Positions 34,628 through 43,910 are shown, numbered from the stretch's first letter. The stretch is 64,000 bases of DNA from Xanthobacteraceae bacterium (GCA_019750915.1 JAIENY010000040.1:1-64000), one strand, 5' to 3'. The notes: generated by a model from the letters alone, not told the origin. Translations and numbers: made by a program.

Positions 34628-37600
34628 ATGGCCGGCCAAGCTTCGCTGCTATCGGCGACAGGAACATCACCAGGGAGCTCGCTTAACAAGCGGCTGTCGA
34701 CGGTATGCGAACGCGCGATCCGGGCTGGTCGGTGGATCGTGCTGGCCGTAGCACTGGTGGCGCAGCCTGGCGCCGTCTACGCCGAGCCGATCAAGGCCAA
34801 TATCAGTTTATCTTCGCCCAACAACACTTATGGGCGGCTTATCCTGCAATTTGCCGAACCGATCCAGACTGAGGTGACGGTGGCGGGGTCCATCCTTGTC
34901 ATCCGTTTTGCCAAACCGGTGGATGTGTCGGTCGACGATCTGGGTGACGCGCTGCCGTCCTATGTCGGTTCGGCGCGCGGCGATCCGGATGGGTCGGCTA
35001 TTCGTCTGGCTTTGACGCAGGCCGTCAAGGTCAACACCATGACCGCAGGCGAGCGGGTGTTTATCGATCTGCTGCCGGAAAAGTGGACCGGCCCGCCACC
35101 GGGCCTGCCGCAGGAGCTCATCAAGGAGCTGTCTGATCGGGCCATGGCCGCCGAGCGTGCGCTGCGCGCCCAGCAAGTTGCAGCCGAGACAAAGAAGCCG
35201 CCCACGATACGCGTGCGAGCGGCGGTGCAGCCGACCTTCGTGCGGTTCGCTTTTGAACTTCCGGAAGGCATCAATGTTTCGTCGGCGCTGAATGCCGACA
35301 AATACACGCTCTCATTTTCATCGCCTCTCAACTTCGATCTGGCCGATGCAAAGGTCACGGCCCCTTCGAATGTGAAGTCGATCGCGCAGGCGATATCGGG
35401 TGAGGTCACCACGGTCGAGATAGGTTTGATCGGCGAGGTCGATGTTCATGGTTTCCGCGACGACCGGGATTATGTCGTCGATATCGGTTTTGATCCGGAA
35501 AAGCGGCAGTCCGTGCTTCCTGCCTCGATCCTGCCGCTGCAGGCGGAATCCGCTCCCGCGAAAAGCGAACCGAACAACGCGCCTGCGCCGCCGGAGCGGA
35601 AGACGAGCGACGCAACGCCTCGGGAAGAGCGCGAGGAGGCGCCTCCGGCCAAAGATGCCAACAAGGGTGCCGAACACGCCAAGGCGGCTGACGAAGCTAG
35701 CAAACCGGCCAGTCCGTTAGAGCCGCCTCAGGTCGCGCAGGCGGCGGTCGAGCCTGCGCCTTCCAAACAAGCCATCGAAACGTTAACCAAGCCAGCCCCG
35801 AAAGCCGATACTGTTTCCGCGTCCACCGAAGATACGCCATCCACGCCGGTCGTGCCGCCGGTGCAGGAGCAGCCCAAGTTACACGAACAACCCCAAGAAC
35901 AATCCCGAGAACAGGCTCAACCCCAACCGCAAAAGAGCGCCGGGTTGCCGGTGACGGCAAAGCGCACCACCGAAGACCTTCGCATTGTCTTTCCATTTGA
36001 GACATCCACGCCGGTTGCGGTTTTCCGGCGTTCGGATGCGGTCTGGATGGTCGTTGCCGATAGCCGCCCACTCGATCTCAACGCGGTGACGACGGAAGGC
36101 GGCAATCTGATTGGAAGCGTGATGACGGTGCCGGTTGCCGGTGGACAGGCAATCCGGATCAAACTCAACCGGCCGCAGCTGCCCTCGATTGGCAACGCGG
36201 GACAGTACATCGCGCTGACGCTTGCCGAGCGGGATCAAGCTGCGCCGCAGTCTCTGATTGCCACGCATAACGTCGCCGACCCCACGATCGCCAATGTCAG
36301 CATCGCATTCGCAAATCCTGGTCCGATCCTGCATGTGACCGATCCCGATATCGGCGATACCCTCTCGGTAGTGACCGGGCAGCTTCCTGCGCGAGGCTTC
36401 AGGCGCCGGCAGAATTTTGTCGAATTTTCGATTTTGGAATCGACGCAAGGTGTCGTTGTCCTGGCCAATTCGGATGACGTGGTGGTGCAACCGACGCCCG
36501 ATAAGGTTCTGATCACCCGCCCGGGCGGTTTGACTTTGTCCGCCGCCAATGTGCAGCCGGAGCGCGCCGCCGCGGCGATCAGTGCCGTGTTCGACGCCAA
36601 CGAGTGGGAGGCGAACCAGAAAGCGCCGTTCTTCCAGCGCCTGGATGAATTGATCAACGCCGTATCCACGTCCTCAGGTGACAAGCGGTTGTCTGCCTAC
36701 ATGGCGCTTGCAAATTTTTATATGGCTCACGGTTTCTATCAGGAGGCCAAAGGCGCCATGGACGCGGTGCTTTCCAAACCATCTGCGTCAACCGAACTTC
36801 CGACTGCGATCATGATCCGCGCTGCCGCGGAGGCATTGGGGGGGCGCTCTGACCTGGCCCTGAAGGACCTCAACGATCCTGCAGTCGGCAGCGGTTTCGA
36901 CTCACAGATGTGGAAGGGCGTGGCGACAGCGCGCCTTGGCAAATGGGCCGAGGCACGCGAGAAATTCAAGAACTCCGAGTTCTCTGTCATTACCCTGCCG
37001 CTGGATTTGCAGCGTATTGTGCTGGTCGACGGCATGAGAGCCTTCCTGGCTGTCAAGGATTACGCGGGTGCGACCGCGCGCAGCAACGATCTGCAGACGC
37101 TTGGGGTTGCCCTGGACCAAGCGGCAGACGTGGCGCTGCTGCGGGGCCGGTTGTCGGAGGCGCTTGGCCGGGAGAAGGATGCGCTGTCCAACTATCACGA
37201 GGCCGCAGTTTCGGACGATCGTCCGGTCGCGGCTGAGGCGGTATTGGCGGAAATTGCACTTCGTCAGAAGCGCCATGAGATTGGCGACGACGAGGCAAGG
37301 CACGATCTGGAGGTTCAGTCGGTCATGTGGCGCGGCGATGCGACCGAGGCCAAGACCCTGCGAATGCTCTCGCGCCTTTATATCAAGAAGGGCGCGTATA
37401 GCGACGCCTTGGCGAGCGCGATGCTGGCGACCAAGATCGATCCGAATTCAGAATCGGCGCGGTCTCTTCAGGACGATGCGGCCGCGTTGTTCTCCGAGAT
37501 ATTCCTGACCGACAAGGGGAATGATCTTCCACCGATCAAAGCGCTGGGATTGTTCTACCAATATCGTGACCTCACGCCGATTGGCCGCCGGGGTGATGAG

Positions 37601-38365
37601 ATGATCCGGCGTCTTGCCGACAGGCTCGCAGCTGTCGATCTGCTCGATCAGGCCGGAGATCTGCTTCAATATCAGGTCGACAAGCGGCTTGAAGGGGCGG
37701 CGCGTGCGCAGGTCGCTGCGCGCCTTGCAATGGTCTATCTGACGAACCGCAAGCCGGAGCGGGCGATCGCGGCCCTGCGCAGTACGCGGATCGGCGACCT
37801 TGCAGGTGAATTGCGCCAGCAGCGCCTGCTGCTGGAAGCCCGCGCGCAGAGCGACGTCGGCCGCAACGATCTGGCACTCGACATCATCTCGAACATGACA
37901 GGCCGAGAGGCGATCCGGTTGCGCTCGGACATCTATTGGGCGATGCGCAAGTGGAGAGAGTCCGCCGAACAGATCGAAATCCTCTACGGTGATCGCTGGA
38001 AGGACTTTCGGCCGCTCACCGATATCGAGAAAGGCGACATCATTCGCGCGGCTATTGGCTATGCGCTGGCCAGCGACAGTATCGGACTTTCGCGATTCCG
38101 TGAGAAGTATGCACCGAAGATGGAGACCGAAGCCGACAAGTCGGCGTTCGCAATCGCGGGCAGACCATCGTCGGGCGACACCGCCGATCTCGAGCGTATT
38201 GCCAAGATGGCGGCGCAGGTGGATACGCTGGAGGGCTTTCTTCGCGAGATGCGCCAGCGCTTTCCGGATGGGACGGCGCGAGCCAAAGCGCCCGGAGCCG
38301 AAGCCGATACGACAGGCTCTCTGCCGCAGATCGTCGGTACGGCGAAAGCGTCCGGCGCGCATTGA
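34628..38365 (+). CDS. Giant exported TPR protein of the flagellar locus, 1245 residues
   Basis: I do not recognise a characterised homologue. A signal peptide or anchor lies at about residues 33-52 (GRWIVLAVALVAQPGAVYA), so the rest should be periplasmic. Residues 55-300 are beta-rich with two similar AMIN-like segments, 305-440 are a Pro/Glu/Gln/Ala-rich linker, 445-640 are beta-rich again, and 690-1180 are helical repeats of TPR type (YMALANFYMAHGFYQEAKGAMDAVL, and AARLAMVYLTNRKPERAIAALR). It follows motE and has its own CtrA box. A role in the periplasmic scaffold of the motor or in linking it to peptidoglycan is inferred from location only. Confidence 0.85.
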   Translation: MAGQASLLSATGTSPGSSLNKRLSTVCERAIRAGRWIVLAVALVAQPGAVYAEPIKANISLSSPNNTYGRLILQFAEPIQTEVTVAGSILVIRFAKPVDVSVDDLGDALPSYVGSARGDPDGSAIRLALTQAVKVNTMTAGERVFIDLLPEKWTGPPPGLPQELIKELSDRAMAAERALRAQQVAAETKKPPTIRVRAAVQPTFVRFAFELPEGINVSSALNADKYTLSFSSPLNFDLADAKVTAPSNVKSIAQAISGEVTTVEIGLIGEVDVHGFRDDRDYVVDIGFDPEKRQSVLPASILPLQAESAPAKSEPNNAPAPPERKTSDATPREEREEAPPAKDANKGAEHAKAADEASKPASPLEPPQVAQAAVEPAPSKQAIETLTKPAPKADTVSASTEDTPSTPVVPPVQEQPKLHEQPQEQSREQAQPQPQKSAGLPVTAKRTTEDLRIVFPFETSTPVAVFRRSDAVWMVVADSRPLDLNAVTTEGGNLIGSVMTVPVAGGQAIRIKLNRPQLPSIGNAGQYIALTLAERDQAAPQSLIATHNVADPTIANVSIAFANPGPILHVTDPDIGDTLSVVTGQLPARGFRRRQNFVEFSILESTQGVVVLANSDDVVVQPTPDKVLITRPGGLTLSAANVQPERAAAAISAVFDANEWEANQKAPFFQRLDELINAVSTSSGDKRLSAYMALANFYMAHGFYQEAKGAMDAVLSKPSASTELPTAIMIRAAAEALGGRSDLALKDLNDPAVGSGFDSQMWKGVATARLGKWAEAREKFKNSEFSVITLPLDLQRIVLVDGMRAFLAVKDYAGATARSNDLQTLGVALDQAADVALLRGRLSEALGREKDALSNYHEAAVSDDRPVAAEAVLAEIALRQKRHEIGDDEARHDLEVQSVMWRGDATEAKTLRMLSRLYIKKGAYSDALASAMLATKIDPNSESARSLQDDAAALFSEIFLTDKGNDLPPIKALGLFYQYRDLTPIGRRGDEMIRRLADRLAAVDLLDQAGDLLQYQVDKRLEGAARAQVAARLAMVYLTNRKPERAIAALRSTRIGDLAGELRQQRLLLEARAQSDVGRNDLALDIISNMTGREAIRLRSDIYWAMRKWRESAEQIEILYGDRWKDFRPLTDIEKGDIIRAAIGYALASDSIGLSRFREKYAPKMETEADKSAFAIAGRPSSGDTADLERIAKMAAQVDTLEGFLREMRQRFPDGTARAKAPGAEADTTGSLPQIVGTAKASGAH

Positions 38366-38376
38366 CAGTTATGGTG

Positions 38377-39138
38377 TCAAGAGCCGTAGCTTTTCACCAG
38401 GCTTCCCGCCACCAGTGACCACCCGTCAACAAGCACAAAGAAAATCAGTTTGAACGGCAGGGATACGACCACGGGCGGCAGCGTCAGCATGCCGAGCGAT
38501 ATCAGCACCGATGAAACGACGAGGTCGATGATTAGAAATGGCAGGAAGAGAAGGAAGCCGATCTCGAATGCGCGTTTCAGTTCGGAAATCATGAAAGCGG
38601 GAATGAGAATTCGAAGCGACAATTCTTCGGGGGTCGCCGGCGGAGGTTCGCCCGACATATCGAGGAATAGCTTGAGATCCTGTTCGCGGACATTCTTCTC
38701 CATGAAACCGCGCAGCGGTCCGACCGCGAGCGGTACGGCCTGTTCGACCGTGATCTGATTGGCGACGAGTGGCTTGATGCCATCGTCATAGGATTTTTGC
38801 AGCACCGGTCCCATCACGAAGCCGGTGAGGAACAGCGCGAGCGCAATCATCACCGAGTTCGGCGGCGCAGTCTGGGTTCCCATCGCGGTACGCAGTAGCG
38901 ACAGCACTACCACGATGCGGGTGAACGACGTCATCATCACCAGGATCGAGGGAGCGACAGACAACACCGTCAGCAGCGCGATCAACTGGATCGCGCGCTC
39001 GGTCACACTGCCGTTGCCCGAACCGCCAAGGTTGATGCTGATGTCCTGCGCGAGCGCAGAATCCGTCAGCATTGCTGCTGCTGCGGCGGTGAGGACAGAA
39101 AGAAGAACAACTCTACGCGGAGACTTTCCGAACCTCAC
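38377..39138 (-). CDS. fliP: Flagellar export gate protein FliP
   Basis: This 253-residue membrane protein is a core subunit of the flagellar type III export gate. It has a cleavable N-terminal signal (to about residue 30, ALAQD), and the family blocks LSVAPSILVMMTSFTRIVVVLSLLRTAMGTQTAPPNSVMIALALFLT and IGFLLFLPFLIIDLVVSSVLISLGMLTLPPVVVSLPFKLIFFVLVDGW. The start overlaps the fliO stop by four bases. It converges on the TPR gene with an 11-bp gap. Confidence 0.96.
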   Translation of the reverse strand: MRFGKSPRRVVLLSVLTAAAAAMLTDSALAQDISINLGGSGNGSVTERAIQLIALLTVLSVAPSILVMMTSFTRIVVVLSLLRTAMGTQTAPPNSVMIALALFLTGFVMGPVLQKSYDDGIKPLVANQITVEQAVPLAVGPLRGFMEKNVREQDLKLFLDMSGEPPPATPEELSLRILIPAFMISELKRAFEIGFLLFLPFLIIDLVVSSVLISLGMLTLPPVVVSLPFKLIFFVLVDGWSLVAGSLVKSYGS

Positions 39139-40094
39139 GTGGTGTTCTTCGGGCGGCCCAAAAGGCTCGCCATTTCGTCTTCGAGATTGTCGAAGGTCGG
39201 CTCTGCCGATGTTTCCGGGGAGGTTGGCTTTGCGGTCGGCGCTTCCGGCGCGACCGGAGGAGCGCCAACGCGTTCTGCTGGGGTCACCGAAACCGAAGCA
39301 ATGCGGGTTTCGGTGGCTTCAACGCGTGTACCGGGACGGCGTAACGCGGCTTCAAGGCGTTGTGCCATTTCCGCGAGATTCTGGTCGGCTGCCGAGGCGG
39401 TTGGTTCAGTTGGCCGGATCGTGGGCCGCGCGGGCGTCGGAATTCGCGGCGCTGGATCAGCGGGACGCGGCATGCGCGGCATCACCGGTTCCGCACGCGG
39501 TTCGCTGCGCGTCGGTGTCAGGCGCGAACGCTCACTGCGCGGAAGGACAGGTTCAGGACGCCGCGACGGCTCAGCTACCACCTCGTTGAGGTCATCGGCG
39601 CGGGGACGCTCCGGAACGATCGGCGAGGGTGATGGACGGCGCAGGTCCTCACCGAAGGTCGCACGCGCAGGGCGCTCGAGCGGCATTGCAGGTTCGGGCA
39701 GCTCAAATGTCTCGGTACGACCACCGGAGAAATCCGTTTCGCTCCCTCCCGCGTCGGGCAGCGGGGCCGGGCGCGGCGGAAGCTCGGTGCCGACCGGCTG
39801 GCGTTGCGGCGCCTGATCCCGTTGCGCGGGGTTGCGGACGATGTTCGATTCGACCACCAGATCGCTCGGGCCGCCGATCATCAGAAGATGCTCGACGTTG
39901 TCGCGACGTACCAGAACAAGACGGCGGCGGCCATCAACGGCAGTTGCGTCGATCACGGCAAGGCGCGGCATCCGTCCACGTGCTCCGCCGGCTCCGATGC
40001 TGTTGCCCGCGAATCTGCGAACAAGCCAGGCGACCGCGCCGATAAGCGCCAGCACGATGAGTATGGCGATGAAAATCCAGAGCAGCTGCGGCAT
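39135..40094 (-). CDS. fliO: Flagellar biosynthesis protein FliO
   Basis: This 319-residue protein has one N-terminal membrane helix (about residues 5-25) and the FliO core (RMPRLAVIDATAVDGRRRLVLVRRDNVEHLLMIGGPSDLVVESNI). FliO helps FliP assemble. After residue 100 it continues in a long Pro/Arg/Glu-rich tail of more than 200 residues, so it is much longer than enteric FliO (about 120). It is the first gene of fliO-fliP and is divergent from flgB. Confidence 0.87.
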   Translation of the reverse strand: MPQLLWIFIAILIVLALIGAVAWLVRRFAGNSIGAGGARGRMPRLAVIDATAVDGRRRLVLVRRDNVEHLLMIGGPSDLVVESNIVRNPAQRDQAPQRQPVGTELPPRPAPLPDAGGSETDFSGGRTETFELPEPAMPLERPARATFGEDLRRPSPSPIVPERPRADDLNEVVAEPSRRPEPVLPRSERSRLTPTRSEPRAEPVMPRMPRPADPAPRIPTPARPTIRPTEPTASAADQNLAEMAQRLEAALRRPGTRVEATETRIASVSVTPAERVGAPPVAPEAPTAKPTSPETSAEPTFDNLEDEMASLLGRPKNTT

Positions 40095-40196
40095 CTGAAG
40101 TGTCCTTTTTAAAGCGGCGGCTTCAATTGTTGGGGCCCCTGACGATGCTGCAACGGCCCGGACTGTGTGATGTTCACGCCATCAGTTAATGCGGTT

Positions 40197-40212
40197 CGGC
40201 AATACCTGCCGG
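40197..40212. promoter_or_regulatory. Inverted repeat CGGCAA-N4-TGCCGG, possible activator site
   Basis: CGGCAA at 40197-40202 and TGCCGG at 40207-40212 form a shortened version of the CCGGCAA-N3-TTGCCGG palindromes at flgE and flgI. It lies 103 bp from the fliO start. Confidence 0.35.
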
Positions 40213-40355
40213 GTTTCTGAACCCTTAATAGACCATGAATCGCGTGAACCCAACTGTTCTTTGCCGCGATATCAGAGACTTAGCGCGCCAAAACGATCAA
40301 ACCTGTTGAAAATGAAAATCGTGTTCAGGCTCCGTTTTGGAGTGGCGGCTAAATT

Positions 40356-40370
40356 TTAACCCCGCGTTAA
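40356..40370 (+). promoter_or_regulatory. CtrA box before flgB
   Basis: The bases TTAACCCCGCGTTAA are an exact TTAA-N7-TTAA site followed by CCAT, 66 bp before the flgB ATG. The operon behind it encodes rod and export-gate proteins, the usual early CtrA-activated class. Confidence 0.75.
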
Positions 40371-40435
40371 CCATACAGGCGGCAAATTCTGCCTAGCTGA
40401 GGCGCTTTGCCGAAGCGATTCCGGCGGAGACTGCC

Positions 40436-40840
40436 ATGGCGATCACCGATCTTCCAATGTTGTCGATGCTCAAGACCAAGATGCAATGGCATCAAGAGCG
40501 GCAGCGTGTCCTGTCAGAGAATGTCTCCAACTCCGATACGCCGGGCTTTAAGCCGCGTGACCTTGTTGCACCGAAGTTCGAGCCCGGCGCGGTCACCGGG
40601 TTTCAGGATCTCGCCGTGGCGCGCACCAGCTCGGCCCACATTCAGGCCACCGGTGTCAGCGAATCGTTCGGCTCCGGCAAGGAGGCCGGATACGAAACCA
40701 GACCGACCGGCAACGCCGTCAGCCTGGAAGACGAGATGCTGAAGGTTGCCAGCAACCAGATGGATTATGCCGCAGTCGCCGGACTCTACAGCAAAAGTCT
40801 CGGCTTGATCAAAATCGCTATCGGCCGGTCAACCGGCTAA
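40436..40840 (+). CDS. flgB: Proximal rod protein FlgB
   Basis: This 134-residue protein is a rod subunit. The block MLKTKMQWHQERQRVLSENVSNSDTPGFKPRDL is the FlgB N-terminal motif and LEDEMLKVASNQMDYAAVAGLYSKSLGLIKIAIGR the C-terminal one. It begins a six-gene operon flgB-flgC-fliE-fliQ-fliR-flhB that is likely driven by the CtrA box 66 bp upstream. Confidence 0.96.
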   Translation: MAITDLPMLSMLKTKMQWHQERQRVLSENVSNSDTPGFKPRDLVAPKFEPGAVTGFQDLAVARTSSAHIQATGVSESFGSGKEAGYETRPTGNAVSLEDEMLKVASNQMDYAAVAGLYSKSLGLIKIAIGRSTG

Positions 40841-40859
40841 CGGCTGAAGGAAAAATTTC

Positions 40860-41285
40860 ATGGCCGAAAGCGCCGACTTCCTGAAATCGATTGCGGTTGC
40901 AACGTCCGGGCTGCGCGCTCAGGCGGGTCGCATGCGCGTGATCTCGGAAAACATCGCGAACGCCGATTCGACGGCTGCCACAGCGGGCGGCGATCCCTAC
41001 CGCCGCAAGGTGCCGACTTTCAGTTCCACGCTCGATCGGACGCTGGATGCGCGCGTCGTTTCTTTGGGCAAGATCAGGACGGACAACACAACGAGCTTTC
41101 GCATCAAGCATGAGCCGGGCAACCCCGCCGCCGACGCCGACGGCAACGTGAGATATCCCAACGTCAATTCGCTGATCGAAATGACCGACATGCGAGAGGC
41201 GCAGCGTTCCTACGAAGCCAATCTCAACATCATCTCGGCGACGCGCCGCATGATTCAGCGCACGCTCGATATTCTGAAAGCCTGA
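40860..41285 (+). CDS. flgC: Proximal rod protein FlgC
   Basis: This 141-residue rod subunit carries the N-terminal SIAVATSGLRAQAGRMRVISENIANADST motif, the YRRK block that follows it, and the C-terminal VNSLIEMTDMREAQRSYEANLNIISATRRMIQRTLDIL helix. The length and order relative to flgB and fliE are canonical. Confidence 0.97.
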   Translation: MAESADFLKSIAVATSGLRAQAGRMRVISENIANADSTAATAGGDPYRRKVPTFSSTLDRTLDARVVSLGKIRTDNTTSFRIKHEPGNPAADADGNVRYPNVNSLIEMTDMREAQRSYEANLNIISATRRMIQRTLDILKA

Positions 41286-41302
41286 CCGGAGATTTTCAAA
41301 TC

Positions 41303-41626
41303 ATGGCCATTCCCTCGGTTGCCGCCAACGCCTATGCCAGCCTCTCCAAGATCATCGACTCCGCCGGATCGGGTGCAGGCGTGCTCGGAAAGGCCGGAGA
41401 CAATAACGGCCCGTCTTTCGGCAGCGTGCTGAAAGATGCCTTGGGAAGCGTGATGGAGGCGGGCCGTAAATCCGACGCCCAGACCGTCGCCGCGGCTTCA
41501 GGCAAGGCGAATGTAATGGACGTTGTGACGGCCGTCGCGGAAACCGACGTCGCCGTGTCCACGCTGGTCTCGGTGCGAGACAAAGTGATCTCAGCCTACG
41601 AAGACGTCATGCGAATGCCGATCTGA
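41303..41626 (+). CDS. fliE: MS-ring/rod adapter protein FliE
   Basis: This 107-residue protein joins the MS-ring to the rod. The FliE pattern is FGSVLKDALGSVMEAGRKSDAQTVAAASGKANVMDVVTAVAETDVAVSTLVSVRDKVISAYEDVMRMPI, with the typical terminal Met-Pro-Ile. It lies between flgC (17 bp) and fliQ (32 bp). Confidence 0.96.
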   Translation: MAIPSVAANAYASLSKIIDSAGSGAGVLGKAGDNNGPSFGSVLKDALGSVMEAGRKSDAQTVAAASGKANVMDVVTAVAETDVAVSTLVSVRDKVISAYEDVMRMPI

Positions 41627-41658
41627 AACGTTTCCTCTTATTTATCAAAGGTTCAAAT

Positions 41659-41922
41659 ATGACCGGTCCCGAAGTTTTGGACGTTGCCCGTGACTCGATC
41701 TGGACCATGGTCCTTGTATCGGCCCCGGTTCTTATTGTTGGCTTGGTCGTCGGCGTGGCGGTTTCGCTGGTGCAGGCGCTGACGCAGATCCAAGAGCAGA
41801 CGCTGATCTACGTCCCGAAGATACTTGCCGTGTTTCTGACGCTGCTGATCGCGCTGCCATTTATGGCGGACGCGCTTCACAGCCACATGATGCGGATTTC
41901 ATCGCGAATCATAGGCGGATAA
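41659..41922 (+). CDS. fliQ: Flagellar export gate protein FliQ
   Basis: This 87-residue protein has two membrane helices (about residues 15-38 and 51-72) and the family block APVLIVGLVVGVAVSLVQALTQIQEQTLIYVPKI. With FliP and FliR it builds the core of the export gate. The flanking order fliE-fliQ-fliR is as in many alphaproteobacteria. Confidence 0.97.
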   Translation: MTGPEVLDVARDSIWTMVLVSAPVLIVGLVVGVAVSLVQALTQIQEQTLIYVPKILAVFLTLLIALPFMADALHSHMMRISSRIIGG

Positions 41923-41941
41923 GCCAGACTGGCCAGCGGCC

Positions 41942-42724
41942 ATGCGCATCGATATTTCGTTCCTGCCCGCTCTTGCCGCGACCTTCATGCTGGTGTTCGC
42001 CCGCGTGGGCGCGATGGTTATGCTTCTGCCGGGCTTCGGTGAAACCAGTGTTCCCGTGCGGATGCGTTTGGGCATCGCTCTGCTGCTGGCGATGATCCTG
42101 TTGCCTCTGCATCGGGCCGCTTACCACGTCGACCTGTCGTCGATGTCCGGCGTGCTGGTCCTGATGGTTCACGAAATCATCGTGGGCTTGGTGCTTGGTG
42201 CGACGGCGCGGATCACGCTTGCTGCACTCACTGTCGCCGGGTCGGTCATCGCCCAGCAGATCGGACTTGGTTCTGTTATCGGCTTCGACCCCTCGCAGCA
42301 GAGCCAGCAGCAAGTGATTGTCGGCAATTTTCTCACCTTGCTGGGACTGACGCTGATCTTTTCCACTAATTCGCATTATCTTCTGATTGCGGCGCTCAAC
42401 GACAGCTATGCGATCTTTGTGCCGGGGCAGCTGCTGCCAAGCGGTGATGTCGCAGCACTCGCAACGCGCGCCTTCGCGACGGCGTTCAGGATCGGAATCC
42501 AAATCTCGGCGCCGTTCATCGTTTTCGGCCTCATCTTCAATCTGGGCCTCGGCCTGCTGGCACGCTTGATGCCGCAGATGCAGGTGTATTTCGTCTCCAC
42601 GCCGCTTTCGATTCTCGCAGGTTTCCTGATTCTCGGGTTCGTCCTCGTCGCTATGATGGGCGCCTTCCTCACCTATTTCGACGGTGTGATGCACCAGCTC
42701 ACACCGGTCAGTAGCGGGGGATAA
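41942..42724 (+). CDS. fliR: Flagellar export gate protein FliR
   Basis: This 260-residue membrane protein has six to seven hydrophobic segments. FliR features include RVGAMVMLLPGFGETSVPVRMRLGIALLLAMILLP at the start and LARLMPQMQVYFVSTPLSILAGFLILGFVLVAMM near the end. It ends two bp before the flhB start, so the two are coupled. Confidence 0.96.
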   Translation: MRIDISFLPALAATFMLVFARVGAMVMLLPGFGETSVPVRMRLGIALLLAMILLPLHRAAYHVDLSSMSGVLVLMVHEIIVGLVLGATARITLAALTVAGSVIAQQIGLGSVIGFDPSQQSQQQVIVGNFLTLLGLTLIFSTNSHYLLIAALNDSYAIFVPGQLLPSGDVAALATRAFATAFRIGIQISAPFIVFGLIFNLGLGLLARLMPQMQVYFVSTPLSILAGFLILGFVLVAMMGAFLTYFDGVMHQLTPVSSGG

Positions 42725-42726
42725 AC

Positions 42727-43797
42727 ATGGCGGAGGAGGGCGATACCTCAGACAAAACACAAGACCCGACCGCCAAACGCCTCAACGACGCGCATGAACG
42801 CGGTGATGTGGCCAAGAGCAACGAGGTCAATACCTGGTTCGTGATCGCCGGCGCCACCTTTCTGGTCTCGTCTTTCTCGGGATCAATCTCCTCCTCAATC
42901 ATGGTTCCGATGCGCAACCTGCTGATGCATGCGGGAGAGATTCCGGTCGATCAAGCTGGGATCATGTCGCTGGCGGCGCAGTCGGTGAGGGTGATGTTGG
43001 TGGCGCTCGGTGTGCCGCTGCTGCTGCTGGCGATCGCGGCTGTGGCGAGCCATCTCATCCAGCACCGGCCGGTGTGGTCGGCAGAGTCGCTTACGCCAAA
43101 ATTCAGCAAGCTGTCGCCGCTTGCTGGAGCCAAGCGGATCTTCGGCAAACAGGCGGGTGCAAATTTTCTGAAGGGGATTCTCAAGATCACTGTCGTCGGC
43201 ACCGTTATGGTCATGGTGATGTGGCCGGAGCGAATGCGCCTCGATACGATCGTCCGCATCGATCCCAACATGATGCTTGAGATCACCCGATCGCTTTCGG
43301 TGAAGTTGATGAGCACAGTGGTGGCGCTTCTCGCCTTTGTCGCTGCGCTCGATTATCTGTTTCAGTACCGGCAGTGGTTCGAGCGGCAGAAAATGTCGCT
43401 GCAGGAGGTCAAGGACGAATTCAAACAGTCGGAAGGCGATCCCCACATCAAGGGACGCATCCGCAATATTCGCACCTCGCGCGTAAAGAAGCAGATGATG
43501 AAGGCGGTTCCGACCGCGTCCGTCATTATCACGAACCCCACTCACTATGCCGTGGCCCTTAGATATGACCGCGGGATGCAGGCGCCGGTCTGTGTCGCCA
43601 AGGGAACCGATCTGATCGCGCTGAAGATTCGCGAGGTTGCGACTGAACATAGCATTCCGATTGTCGAAAACGTGCCACTGGCGCGCGCCCTTCATGCCTC
43701 GGTGGAGATCGACGATGAAATCCCGGTGGAGCATTATCACGCGGTGGCTGAGGTGATCGGTTACGTTATGCGTCTGCGGCAAAGTCTGAGACGGTAA
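42727..43797 (+). CDS. flhB: Flagellar export switch protein FlhB
   Basis: This 356-residue protein has four N-terminal membrane helices and a cytoplasmic domain with the self-cleavage motif NPTH at residues 270-273 (ITNPTHYAVALRYD). Cleavage between Asn and Pro switches export from rod/hook to filament proteins. The N-terminal DKTQDPTAKRLNDAHERGDVAKS block is typical. It is the last gene of the flgB operon and is followed by cckA after 113 bp. Confidence 0.97.
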   Translation: MAEEGDTSDKTQDPTAKRLNDAHERGDVAKSNEVNTWFVIAGATFLVSSFSGSISSSIMVPMRNLLMHAGEIPVDQAGIMSLAAQSVRVMLVALGVPLLLLAIAAVASHLIQHRPVWSAESLTPKFSKLSPLAGAKRIFGKQAGANFLKGILKITVVGTVMVMVMWPERMRLDTIVRIDPNMMLEITRSLSVKLMSTVVALLAFVAALDYLFQYRQWFERQKMSLQEVKDEFKQSEGDPHIKGRIRNIRTSRVKKQMMKAVPTASVIITNPTHYAVALRYDRGMQAPVCVAKGTDLIALKIREVATEHSIPIVENVPLARALHASVEIDDEIPVEHYHAVAEVIGYVMRLRQSLRR

Positions 43798-43910
43798 AAC
43801 TTGAGGTTTTACCCATAGGGCGCTTGCACAGATACGCCCGATTCAGGCACTGAGGGCAGGCCTTTGTTATTCATAATTTTCAGCGCGCTTTTGCGCTTTT
43901 GCGGCAAACG

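Larger units (their letters stand above)
40095..40435. other. Divergent fliO/flgB control region
   Basis: This gap contains the palindrome-like CGGCAATACCTGCCGG at 40197-40212, related to the half-sites near the sigma-54 promoters, two isolated TTAA motifs (40186 and 40226 region), and the CtrA box at 40356-40370. No coding frame or sigma-54 promoter was found. Confidence 0.5.
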
